Origin: an uncultured bacterium
Lineage (GTDB): Bacteria; Bacteroidota; Bacteroidia; Chitinophagales; Chitinophagaceae
Direction of reading: 5' to 3'
Length of the DNA: 64,000 nt
Assembly (NCBI GenBank): GCA_903826405.1
Contig: CAIKEH010000055.1
Span: 160,162 to 224,161, forward strand
Shown: positions 56,662 through 64,000 of the stretch, piece by piece
Layout of the letters: each line of letters starts with the position of its first letter
Position numbering within the stretch: the first letter of the stretch is position 1
Program-made: the position numbers and the translations under genes
Notes under the pieces: model-generated
Told to the model about the DNA's origin: nothing
What the model saw: only the letters and a program-made list of their open reading frames with translations
Database searches by the model: none

Positions 56662-57073
56662 GATCGATATTGAGGGATGCTGTTTGATTCGCCTGCCCAA
56701 AATAGGCGATCGTAATGGCCAGATCACTGCCGTAAATAATGGCTTGGATATCCCATTCCCCGTCCGACGTGTGTTTTATCTCTATGATATTCCTGCCGGT
56801 GAATCCAGAGGCGCACATGCCCACAAAGAATGCCACCAATTCCTGATCGCGGCATCAGGATCTTTTGAAGTGATGGTGTCTGATGGGAGATCCGAGAAGA
56901 TCTTTTCACTCAATCAACCTCATATTGGGTTACATATACCTCCTGGTATCTGGGCAGCAGAGCGGAATTTTTCCTCTGGTGCCATTTGCCTGGTTCTGGC
57001 TTCACAAGATTATGACGAAGCGGATTATATCCGCTCGCATGCTGAATACTTAATTTATAGTAAAAATGACTAA
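56636..57073 (+). CDS. fdtA: FdtA-like sugar 3,4-ketoisomerase, second copy
   Basis: A 145-residue cupin with the intact motif RGAHAHKECHQFLI (H61 and H63) of dTDP-4-keto-6-deoxyglucose 3,4-ketoisomerase. Other matches are GDRNGQITAVNNG near the N-terminus and HIGLHIPPGIWAAERNFS. The start is probably the ATG at 56651 (overlapping the first copy by 11 bases) or that at 56636. Together with the aminotransferase at 59689 it fits the FdtA-FdtB route to a 3-amino-3,6-dideoxyhexose. Confidence 0.9.
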   Translation: MLNLHMGGKIDIEGCCLIRLPKIGDRNGQITAVNNGLDIPFPVRRVFYLYDIPAGESRGAHAHKECHQFLIAASGSFEVMVSDGRSEKIFSLNQPHIGLHIPPGIWAAERNFSSGAICLVLASQDYDEADYIRSHAEYLIYSKND

Positions 57074-57743
57074 AGAGAAAAAATTGGTGGTGTACGGATC
57101 AGGCGAAACTGCCGAGATCATAGCTGATTATTTCCAACGGGACTCATCATTTGAAGTGGTTGCCTTCACGGTCGATCGGGAGTTCTTGCAGGAGGAAACA
57201 TTACTTGGACTTCCCGTGGTTGCTTTTGATGAAGTGGTCACCCGATTCCCACCGTCAACTCATCAGATGTTCGCTGCTGCTTCTTTCGGCAGGTTGAACA
57301 GGAACAGAACCGCCATGTACGCGAAAGCAAAGGCTTCTGGATATACTTGCGCCAGTTATGTCAACTCACATGCATTCATCTGGCACAACGTTGAGTTGGG
57401 GGAGAATGTGTTCGTGTTCGAGGAGAATGTTCTGCAATACAAAGTCAGGATAGGGAATAATGTGATACTCTGGAGCGGCAATCATATCGGTCATCAGACC
57501 GTAATAGAGGATAATTGTTTCATCTCCTCCCATGTGGTCATCTCTGGATTTTGTACCATCGGATCCAATTCCTTCCTCGGGGTGAACACTTCTTTTAATG
57601 ACGGAGTCAAATTCGGCAAGGATAGTGTAACAGGAAACGGGACCATCATTGTCAGGGATACAGAGCCTGGGTCTATTTTTGTAGGCAACCCTGCCAAGAG
57701 AATAAAATCCAGTTACGAGGCATTCAAAGTCGAGCCTTCATGA
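57066..57743 (+). CDS. NeuD/PglD-like sugar O/N-acyltransferase
   Basis: A 225-residue acyltransferase. The N-terminal Rossmann-like nucleotide-sugar binding domain (LVVYGSGETAEIIADYF) is followed by a left-handed beta-helix (VRIGNNVILWSGNHIGHQTV, ISGFCTIGSNSFLGVNT, GNGTIIVRDTEPGSIFVGNP). His in GNHIGHQT is the likely catalytic base of the PglD type. It overlaps the preceding cupin by 8 bases. In the FdtABC scheme the third step is acetylation of the 3-amino group, for which this or the 63269 gene is a candidate. Confidence 0.88.
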   Translation: MTKEKKLVVYGSGETAEIIADYFQRDSSFEVVAFTVDREFLQEETLLGLPVVAFDEVVTRFPPSTHQMFAAASFGRLNRNRTAMYAKAKASGYTCASYVNSHAFIWHNVELGENVFVFEENVLQYKVRIGNNVILWSGNHIGHQTVIEDNCFISSHVVISGFCTIGSNSFLGVNTSFNDGVKFGKDSVTGNGTIIVRDTEPGSIFVGNPAKRIKSSYEAFKVEPS

Positions 57744-58657
57744 GATGGGAAAAATTGGGATTGGTCTGGGAGCCGACATCTACAGAGTGGTGGAATCATC
57801 GTTATGCGATGCTCCCTGTGCCTCTTTTTCTGGGAGATAGGATCAGAGTCTTCTTTGGAACGGCAGACAGCAAGATATTCAGCAGGGTTTGTTGGGTGGA
57901 CCTAGACCCGGATGACCCCACTATTATCATAGACACCAGTAACGGCCCAGTCCTAGACATTGGCGAGTTGGGCACTTTTGATGATTCCGGGGTCGTACCC
58001 AGTTGTATAATAACTGTGGGGAATGAGAGGTTCTTGTACACAGTCGGTTTTCAAAGATGTGAGCGTGTTCCCTACATGCTATTTGCCGGTTTGGCCCGTA
58101 CAAAGGATGACGGTCGAACCTTTGAGCGGGTGTCCCCGTCTCCCATATTGCCACGTAATGAATTCCGACCCACTTCACAGGGAGCTCCTTCAGTGCTTTT
58201 TCATGATGGCAGATACAAGATGTGGCACTGGTTTTCCACGAAGTGGATCACGATTGATGGCAAACTATTCCTTGATTACAAAATCGGTTACGCAGAATCC
58301 ATGGACGCTGTGAACTGGGAAATGAAAGATATGACTTGCATTGCACCCGATCCGGAAAAGAGTGAATTCGCCGTGGCCAGGCCATGGGTGATTCAAGAAG
58401 ATGGAAAATTCAAGATGTGGTATTCCATTCGTATACAAGGCAAGATGTATCGTATCGGCTATGCTGAATCACTTGATGGATTGAGTTGGGAGCGCCTCGA
58501 CCATCTGGCGGGTATCGATGTTTCTGCCGAGGGTTGGGATTCGGAGATGGTATGCTATCCGGCGGTGATCGATGTGAAGGGTCAACGATATATGTTTTAT
58601 AATGGGAATAACAACGGAGCTCATGGTTTCGGTGTAGCTCGTTTATCCGTTCCCTAA
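57740..58657 (+). CDS. Glycosidase-like five-bladed propeller protein
   Basis: A 305-residue beta-propeller resembling GH32/GH43/GH130-type glycan enzymes, without a clear family. Blades are suggested by the repeated W-F/Y-G-T and W-Y-S patterns (KMWHWFSTKWITIDG, YKIGYAESMDAVNWEM, FKMWYSIRIQGKMYRIGY). Candidate acidic residues are DDSG near 78-81 and E/D in YAESLDGLSWERLD. There is no signal peptide, so it acts in the cytoplasm, perhaps on a glycan precursor. It overlaps the acyltransferase by four bases. The function is not established. Confidence 0.75.
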   Translation: MRWEKLGLVWEPTSTEWWNHRYAMLPVPLFLGDRIRVFFGTADSKIFSRVCWVDLDPDDPTIIIDTSNGPVLDIGELGTFDDSGVVPSCIITVGNERFLYTVGFQRCERVPYMLFAGLARTKDDGRTFERVSPSPILPRNEFRPTSQGAPSVLFHDGRYKMWHWFSTKWITIDGKLFLDYKIGYAESMDAVNWEMKDMTCIAPDPEKSEFAVARPWVIQEDGKFKMWYSIRIQGKMYRIGYAESLDGLSWERLDHLAGIDVSAEGWDSEMVCYPAVIDVKGQRYMFYNGNNNGAHGFGVARLSVP

Positions 58658-58679
58658 TCAATAAGATCATTTTCCTTAC

Positions 58680-59663
58680 ATGATCGAAGTCAAAAAATTT
58701 CGGGATGAAGACAGGGTGCTCTGGAATGAGTTCCTTTCCAAATCAAGGTCACCCATCTTCCTTTTTTCGCGGAATTTCATGGAATATCATAAGGATAGGT
58801 TCACGGACCATTCGCTACTGGTATTCGATGATGGACGATTGTCCGCAATCATGCCCGCATCCGAGCGGTCCGATCAATTGACGTCCCATGGAGGGCTCAC
58901 CTTCGGAGGATTCCTGGTGGCGAAAGATGAGTCCGCCCGGAATACGCTACGTTACATGAGTGCACTCTTCGGGTATTGCCATGCGAACGGGATGACCACC
59001 GTCCTGTTCAAACAGAGTCCTTCTTTCTACAGCTCGGTAAGTCAGGATGACACTGATTACGGTCTTTTCCTCATGGGTGCGCAACTGTTGAGAATGGATA
59101 CGGCATTTGCCATAGACCAGCGCTTATCTGTTCCAGTACCTTATCAGGAAAGAAGACGCCGGTCAGTGAAAAAGGCACAAAAAAATGGGATCGGCATCCG
59201 CGAAGCATCGGAATTTTCGTCGTTTTGGAATCGGATCCTCATCCCTAATCTCTTGGAACGTTTTGGAGTCCGACCTGTCCATACCTTGGAAGAGATCGAA
59301 AGATTGCGTGATGACAATCCGGGCAGTATACGCCTTTTAGAAGCTTGGCAACATGAGGAATTGATGGCAGGCTGTGTCATCTTTGAGACTCCAATAGTGG
59401 CACATGCACAGTATATCTCTGCCAGTGACGAGGGTCGCCGGAATGGTGCCATAGACTTGCTCTTTCATACCCTTATCACTGAGACTTTCAAACACAAGCA
59501 GGTTTTCGACTTCGGTATCGCCAATGAGGAGGAGGGGCGACGGTTCAATACCGGTCTTCTGGATTGGAAAGAGGGATTTGGTGCCCGGGCATACGCACAT
59601 CGGTTCTATCTCGTGGACACTTCCAGACATGCACTCATTGACCATGCACTCCGAAATGACTGA
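58680..59663 (+). CDS. FemAB/GNAT-type acyltransferase
   Basis: A 327-residue protein of the FemAB-like acetyltransferase group. A first GNAT-like lobe (ILFSRNFMEYHKDR-type region, residues about 25-120) is followed by a second lobe with RRRRSVKKAQKNGIGIREAS, LLEAWQHEELMAGCVIFETP and FDFGIANEEEGRRFNTGL. Such proteins transfer amino acids or acyl groups in glycan or peptidoglycan assembly. It lies 22 nt behind the propeller gene and 25 nt before the aminotransferase. Substrate unknown. Confidence 0.82.
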   Translation: MIEVKKFRDEDRVLWNEFLSKSRSPIFLFSRNFMEYHKDRFTDHSLLVFDDGRLSAIMPASERSDQLTSHGGLTFGGFLVAKDESARNTLRYMSALFGYCHANGMTTVLFKQSPSFYSSVSQDDTDYGLFLMGAQLLRMDTAFAIDQRLSVPVPYQERRRRSVKKAQKNGIGIREASEFSSFWNRILIPNLLERFGVRPVHTLEEIERLRDDNPGSIRLLEAWQHEELMAGCVIFETPIVAHAQYISASDEGRRNGAIDLLFHTLITETFKHKQVFDFGIANEEEGRRFNTGLLDWKEGFGARAYAHRFYLVDTSRHALIDHALRND

Positions 59664-59688
59664 ATCATTCATCACATCCGATCTTTGA

Positions 59689-60795
59689 ATGAAGATACCT
59701 TTCTTATCCTTCGCTTTTATGCACGGCCCGATAAAGGGCGAGATGTCCGCAGCTTTTGAAAAGGTTTATGACAGCTATTGGTACATCCTCGGGAAATCAG
59801 TGACAGATTTCGAAGCTGAATATGCCACCTTCAGTCAGACCCGGTTTTGTGTGGGTGTCAGCAATGGGTTGGACGCACTCTATCTTTCTCTACGGGCTTT
59901 GGGTGTCGGCGAAGGCGACGAGGTCATCGTTCCTTCGAATGGATACATCGCAACCTGGCTTGCTGTAACATTCGCTGGGGCAACACCAGTACCAGTAGAA
60001 CCGGATGTTGAGACGTACAACATAAATCCTGCACTCATTGCAGGGGTGGTCACTTCGCGTACAAAAGCCATTATTCCAATACACCTCTACGGTCAGGCCG
60101 GAGACATGACCTCCATACTTTCTATTGCTGAAGCTCATGGTTTACATGTGATAGAGGATAATGCACAGTCACATGGGGCTTCTTTCAAGGGACGCATCAC
60201 TGGAAGTTGGGGTATCGTGAATGCAACCAGCTTCTATCCGGGTAAAAATCTCGGGGCACTTGGCGATGCCGGTGCCATCACTACAAATGATGAACAGATT
60301 GCGCATAAAATAGGAGTACTCAGGAATTACGGTTCAGCAAAGAAATATTACAATGATGTTTTGGGGCATAACATGCGCCTGGATGAACTACAAGGGGCTC
60401 TTCTTTCCGTAAAGCTGAAGCATCTATCGAATTGGACGGCGCAACGAAAGGAATTGGCAGGCTGGTACAGAGATGCCCTACAGGGAGTTCCAGGACTTGT
60501 ACTGCCCCATGTTCATCCGGATGCTGAACATGTCTATCATCTCTTCGTAGTTCGCCATCTTAGAAGGGATGAACTGCAATCCCATCTGACGGAGAAGGGC
60601 ATCGGCACCATGATCCACTACCCGGTGACTCCGCACCTTCAGGAGGCTTACCGTGAACTTGGATATGCAAAGGGTGATTTCCCGATCGCCGAACAGTTGG
60701 CCGCGACATCATTGAGCATTCCACTTTGGCCTGGCATGACCAGGGAAATGGTGGAATGGATCTCTTCCGAAATACGTGAATTCTGTGAAAGATGA
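59689..60795 (+). CDS. fdtB: DegT/DnrJ/EryC1-family sugar aminotransferase, FdtB-like
   Basis: A 368-residue PLP aminotransferase. The PLP lysine is K186 in ATSFYPGKNLGALGDAGA. Other family blocks are GVSNGLDALYLSLRALGVGE, VIEDNAQSHGASFKG, and GHNMRLDELQGALLSVKLKH. In FdtB-type enzymes it transaminates the 3-keto sugar made by FdtA, giving a 3-amino-3,6-dideoxyhexose. The pairing with two FdtA-like cupins in the same operon supports this. Its stop overlaps the start of the flippase gene by four bases. Confidence 0.93.
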   Translation: MKIPFLSFAFMHGPIKGEMSAAFEKVYDSYWYILGKSVTDFEAEYATFSQTRFCVGVSNGLDALYLSLRALGVGEGDEVIVPSNGYIATWLAVTFAGATPVPVEPDVETYNINPALIAGVVTSRTKAIIPIHLYGQAGDMTSILSIAEAHGLHVIEDNAQSHGASFKGRITGSWGIVNATSFYPGKNLGALGDAGAITTNDEQIAHKIGVLRNYGSAKKYYNDVLGHNMRLDELQGALLSVKLKHLSNWTAQRKELAGWYRDALQGVPGLVLPHVHPDAEHVYHLFVVRHLRRDELQSHLTEKGIGTMIHYPVTPHLQEAYRELGYAKGDFPIAEQLAATSLSIPLWPGMTREMVEWISSEIREFCER

Positions 60796-62243
60796 GTGAC
60801 AAGGAACGGTCATATCGGAATACTGCATTACTTGGAGTCAGTTCGGTCATCAACATCTTGTTGTCGATTGTCCGGAATAAGGTCTTTTCTATTTTTCTGG
60901 CACCTGCAGGGATTGGTCAGTTCGGAATCCTGAATGATTTCATCAATTCAGTCCATTCCATTGGCTCTTTGGGAGTGGCCAATAGTGGTGTGCAAGCCAT
61001 TTCCAAGGCGTCGACGCAGAATAATGGCGAGGTGAAGAGGGTTTTCAATTCCCTGGTCACTTTCTTCACTTTCCTTTCGCTCGTATTGGTGGTGGCCGTG
61101 ATCGTATTCTCGACGCCTATTTCAAAGGCGATGGCCGGGGATGATTCTTATGTATGGTATCTCCGAATAGGTGCTTTCGCCCTGTTGTTCAAGTTCCGAT
61201 CCACCATGCAGAGTCTGCTGATCACCGGAATGAAACAGCTGGGCATGGTGGCAAAGAGCAATGTGTACCAGGGGGTGATCACGACGGGGGTAGGCATCGT
61301 GCTCGTGATCGTACTGCGGGATAAAGCCATTCCGTTCCTGATCCTTTCATTGGGTGTCGGAGCTTGGGGCGTCACTTACTGGCAGAGCAGGAAAGTAGTT
61401 GTACAACTACCCGATACACAGGAACGTGTACCGTACAGTGAAATGGCCCCGGTTTTTCTACTGGGCGTCTCCAGCTTATGGGCCAGTCTCCTTGAGAGCG
61501 TGGTGACGTTGGTGAACAAGAGCTGGATCAATCATTACTTCAGCAAGGACCATCTGGGTTATTATCAGGTGGCCGTGGGGTTCACGGCATCATACATAGG
61601 GTTCATAACATCCTCCATTATCACCAACTACTATCCGAATCTGGTGACCAAGGTTCAGGAAGGGATCAGCGAGACAAATGAATATGTCAACCAGCAGATT
61701 GGTATTTCCATGGCGCTCATCATGCCATTGCTCTTTATCATGCTGACATTTTCCAAACTTTTCCTGCTCATACTTTTCTCGGCGAAATTCCTTGCGGCCA
61801 ACCCCCTGCTGAACTACACCGTAGCAGGCACGTTCATTCAGGTCATAGCATGGCCTATTGCCTTCGTATTTCTCGCTCATCGGGCAACCAAGACCTATAT
61901 AATCTCGGAATCCATAGGTAACGGATCTATGCTGCTTCTCAGCTTCTTGGCTATGCAGACAGGCAGGTTCGAAATGATCGGCCTTGCTTATCTCTTGCAT
62001 TATGTCATCTATTTGGCACTAATCACCTGGCTGTTCATGAATTATTTTTCCGGCAGCATATCCAGGGAAAATGTCATTCTTTTTGCTATGAATGCCATCA
62101 TCATAGCAGGCATCATACTGGCAAAGGTATTTCTTGATGAGTGGGCCTCTTATTCGATAGGGGGATTTTTCATCCTTTTCTACCTCTATCGCTCTCGGGA
62201 GGAGTATAGGTTCATGTTCAATACCATTTTCAAGAAAAGATGA
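60792..62243 (+). CDS. Wzx-type lipid-linked oligosaccharide flippase
   Basis: A 483-residue MOP-family protein with about fourteen hydrophobic helices, for example VVAVIVFSTPISKAM, MALIMPLLFIMLTFSKLFLL and VIIAGIILAKVFL. N-terminal SERSYRNTALLGVSSVINI-like sequence is typical of O-antigen and teichuronic-type translocases. It flips the undecaprenyl-linked repeat unit to the periplasm. It overlaps the aminotransferase and the next glycosyltransferase by four bases each, so it is firmly in the operon. Confidence 0.92.
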   Translation: MSDKERSYRNTALLGVSSVINILLSIVRNKVFSIFLAPAGIGQFGILNDFINSVHSIGSLGVANSGVQAISKASTQNNGEVKRVFNSLVTFFTFLSLVLVVAVIVFSTPISKAMAGDDSYVWYLRIGAFALLFKFRSTMQSLLITGMKQLGMVAKSNVYQGVITTGVGIVLVIVLRDKAIPFLILSLGVGAWGVTYWQSRKVVVQLPDTQERVPYSEMAPVFLLGVSSLWASLLESVVTLVNKSWINHYFSKDHLGYYQVAVGFTASYIGFITSSIITNYYPNLVTKVQEGISETNEYVNQQIGISMALIMPLLFIMLTFSKLFLLILFSAKFLAANPLLNYTVAGTFIQVIAWPIAFVFLAHRATKTYIISESIGNGSMLLLSFLAMQTGRFEMIGLAYLLHYVIYLALITWLFMNYFSGSISRENVILFAMNAIIIAGIILAKVFLDEWASYSIGGFFILFYLYRSREEYRFMFNTIFKKR

Positions 62244-63193
62244 ATAGGCCGCTGGTCTCCATGACGGTGATATGCTACAAGGCGGAAAAATATATCCGTG
62301 AGGCCATTGCCGGGGCACTTGCGCAAACCTACAGCCCACTTGAGATCATTTTTTCAGATGACGCATCGCCGGATGAGACATATTCCATAATTGAGGAAGC
62401 GGTCCGTGATTATAAAGGTCCGCATCGAATAGTGCTTAATCGAAATCCTACTAACATGGGTATCGGTGCACACGTGAGCAAGGTTTGGTTTGAGATCGCG
62501 AAAGGGGACTGGATCATCGTATCGGCTGGAGATGATGTCTCCCTTCCTCATCGGGTGGAGAGGATCATGCAAGAGGCGGATATCAGACTGGGGGCTCTGC
62601 ATCATTCCGTGACGGGCATAGACGAGCAGTCAAGAGTATTACCCAATGTAGAAAATCGAGACAGTCAACATGAGATAGCCCCGGGTGAAACATTCGAGGA
62701 TCTGATCCGGAGAGGTTATTGGCTCAAAGGCGCAACTATGTGCCTCAACATGGATATGCTCAGGCGTTATGGACCTTTGGACAAAACTGTCGTAAATGAG
62801 GATAACATTCTCGGCTATAGGGCTTTCCATTATGGAGGGGTCAAGTTCATACACGAACCATTGATGTTGTACAGGGTGCATGCAGAGTCGATATCTAATA
62901 AATATTATTTGAAAGGTTCATATTTGGAATTCAAAAATCGAATCATTCAATATGCAAAATCAAAACTTTCGATCGCAGGACAAGTGAAAAAGGATTATTC
63001 GACGATGAACATGTCTACAAACATGCTTTTGTGGATCAGAAGTCAAATACAAAACTCATTGATCGATCTGTGTTTATTCGGAGACGGAAAATTTCAAATG
63101 GATTTTCTGTTACTACCAGGTTATTATAAAAAATTCCTGAAGAAAATATTCATGTTTCCATATTGGTATTTTATCCATAAGAAAGCTGATTAA
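62240..63193 (+). CDS. GT2-family glycosyltransferase
   Basis: A 317-residue GT-A fold glycosyltransferase. The N-terminal nucleotide-binding region is VSMTVICYKAEKYIREAIAG, ALAQTYSPLEIIFSDDASPD (DD at the diphosphate site), and ISAGDD-type metal motif in IIVSAGDDVSLPHR. The acceptor part ends with a basic, AT-rich C-terminal region (KFQMDFLLLPGYYKKFLKKI) that may attach to the membrane. Its start overlaps the flippase by four bases. The transferred sugar is unknown. The last 300 bp have a lower GC content than the rest of the gene. Confidence 0.92.
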   Translation: MNRPLVSMTVICYKAEKYIREAIAGALAQTYSPLEIIFSDDASPDETYSIIEEAVRDYKGPHRIVLNRNPTNMGIGAHVSKVWFEIAKGDWIIVSAGDDVSLPHRVERIMQEADIRLGALHHSVTGIDEQSRVLPNVENRDSQHEIAPGETFEDLIRRGYWLKGATMCLNMDMLRRYGPLDKTVVNEDNILGYRAFHYGGVKFIHEPLMLYRVHAESISNKYYLKGSYLEFKNRIIQYAKSKLSIAGQVKKDYSTMNMSTNMLLWIRSQIQNSLIDLCLFGDGKFQMDFLLLPGYYKKFLKKIFMFPYWYFIHKKAD

Positions 63194-63268
63194 AATATTT
63201 AGCCCAAGTTATTTCTACTTGATGAGTCAATTAAAATAAAGTAGACCTTAATTTTTTTATTTGAGTAC

Positions 63269-63925
63269 ATGAGTCGATTAAAAGAAATCATTAAATTTTA
63301 TCTACAAAACCCCATAAGATTATTTGTTGTGCCAATTACTTGGCTTCCTTATTTCAAATTTATTCGTGATACCCGCGACTATCAGTCTGGTATAAATTTC
63401 GATATATGGTTCAAACAGAAAATATTGAATCTAGGCGGGAATAGAGACGCATATTGGCCAGTACATTGGACGAGTAAGGTATATAACTCGAATAAGGTAT
63501 TGGTCGGGATTGATGCATACCCTGGCATAATGAATGGATGTTATATACAGGGAATTGGCGGGATAAAAATCGGCGATTATACTCAAATCGCTCCAAATGT
63601 GGTTATCGTTAGCGCCAACCACGATGTGTATGATACCAGAATTCATATAGAAAAACCTGTAATTATTGGTAAATATTGCTGGTTAGGAGCTGGGTCAAAA
63701 ATTATGCCCGGCGTTGTTTTAGGAGACTTTACCATTGTGGGTGCGGGCGCTGTTGTAACCAAATCTTTTCCTGATGGTTATTGTATTTTAGGGGGCGTTC
63801 CTGCTGATGTGATTAGGAATTTAGATAGGGAGAAGTGTATTCTATATAGCCATGAAAAACTATACAACGGCTACATCCCTCATTCCAAATTTGAGGAATT
63901 CAGAGCTAAACGCCTCCATGTTTGA
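63269..63925 (+). CDS. Hexapeptide-repeat acyltransferase (colanic/maltose acetyltransferase-like)
   Basis: A 218-residue left-handed beta-helix acyltransferase. Repeats run from about residue 95 (IQGIGGIKIGDYTQIAPNVV) through VIIGKYCWLGAGSKIMPGVV to LGDFTIVGAGAVVTKSF, with the catalytic His in VSANHDVYDTR. An N-terminal ~60 residues are basic and partly hydrophobic. The gene and its upstream 75 bp are clearly more AT-rich than the rest of the cluster, which may reflect transfer. It could acetylate a sugar of the repeat unit. It is separated from the GT2 gene by 75 bp. Confidence 0.87.
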   Translation: MSRLKEIIKFYLQNPIRLFVVPITWLPYFKFIRDTRDYQSGINFDIWFKQKILNLGGNRDAYWPVHWTSKVYNSNKVLVGIDAYPGIMNGCYIQGIGGIKIGDYTQIAPNVVIVSANHDVYDTRIHIEKPVIIGKYCWLGAGSKIMPGVVLGDFTIVGAGAVVTKSFPDGYCILGGVPADVIRNLDREKCILYSHEKLYNGYIPHSKFEEFRAKRLHV

Positions 63926-63940
63926 TCTTCCTTTTTTTCA

Positions 63941-64000
63941 ATGAAAGAATCGATGGATCTGGTTATTGTTGACTATGGTGTGGGGAATCTTGCCTCGATC
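63941..64000 (+). CDS. hisH: HisH-like glutamine amidotransferase, N-terminal fragment (runs off window)
   Basis: The frame from ATG 63941 reads MKESMDLVIVDYGVGNLASI and stays open to the window end. VDYGVGNL is the opening of the class I amidotransferase HisH (the glutaminase of imidazole-glycerol-phosphate synthase). In polysaccharide clusters a second hisH/hisF pair often supplies ammonia for amidation of sugars such as acetamidino derivatives. Start could also be the Met at 63953. Which role applies cannot be judged from 20 residues. Confidence 0.75.
   Translation, partial: MKESMDLVIVDYGVGNLASI

Overview
The window looks like a chromosomal piece of a Bacteroidota bacterium, probably near the Chitinophagales/Sphingobacteriales side. 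Lineage hints are a GldA-type gliding ABC ATPase, a UpxY/NusG-like regulator heading a polysaccharide cluster, the long form of IspG, the fused mutase IcmF, an ECF sigma/anti-sigma/outer-membrane triad, and promoter-like TAnnTTTG boxes in place of sigma-70 boxes. No rRNA, tRNA, CRISPR array, transposase or phage gene was found. Base composition is mid-GC, except for more AT-rich stretches at 3.4-5.1 kb and 62.9-63.9 kb.

Layout. 0-3.3 kb: end of an RND efflux pump and korA without a beta-subunit gene beside it. 3.4-7.5 kb (minus): a three-gene set of MFS permease, Gfo/Idh/MocA oxidoreductase and polytopic membrane protein. 7.7-15 kb (minus): nth, a small protein, ftsB, an FG-GAP propeller, eno, gldA, a small membrane protein and an MHS-type permease divergent from acs (15-17 kb, plus). 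17.4-19.9 kb (minus): ECF sigma, a duplicated anti-sigma-like membrane protein and an outer-membrane barrel. 20-28.8 kb: a small exported protein, then kbl, a class D beta-lactamase, batB-batC, ispG, nadB and an LpxL-type acyltransferase. 28.8-31.5 kb (minus): a persulfide-dioxygenase/rhodanese fusion, ArsR and tsaB. 31.6-38.8 kb (plus): ridA, a hypothetical gene, a vanadium haloperoxidase-like lipoprotein, an outer-membrane protein and icmF. 39-41.5 kb: two poorly characterised genes.

41.4-47.5 kb is a DNA-damage-type neighbourhood: a PA0069-like radical SAM protein and a degenerate 2H-like protein diverge from umuD and umuC, with SRAP and DUF72 genes behind. The UmuD homologue has lost both catalytic residues (Ser to Ala, Lys to Arg). 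Its predicted promoter carries a palindrome that exactly fills the -33/-7 spacer. umuD and umuC are split by an insertion-like element: a four-helix-bundle (23S IVP family) gene between two inverted tandem arrays of the 8-bp unit GGATTARY. Two more inverted pairs of the same arrays, without a gene, lie at 48.7-49.0 and 49.9-50.2 kb. The arrays run almost codon to codon between genes and supply stop codons. Every unit carries TAA/TAG on one strand and TAA on the other. This repeat family and its link to the IVP gene are the most promising undescribed system here.

51.6-64 kb (plus) is a surface-polysaccharide cluster: WbpD/WlbB-like acetyltransferase, UpxY/NusG-like regulator behind a leader of about 190 nt, Wza-type export lipoprotein, Wzc-type tyrosine autokinase, two tandem FdtA-like ketoisomerases (one with a changed catalytic motif), a NeuD-like acyltransferase, a glycosidase-like propeller, a FemAB/GNAT protein, an FdtB-like aminotransferase, a Wzx flippase, a GT2 glycosyltransferase, another hexapeptide acyltransferase, and the first 20 codons of a HisH-like amidotransferase at the window edge. 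The FdtA/FdtB/acetyltransferase set points to a 3-acetamido-3,6-dideoxyhexose in the glycan.
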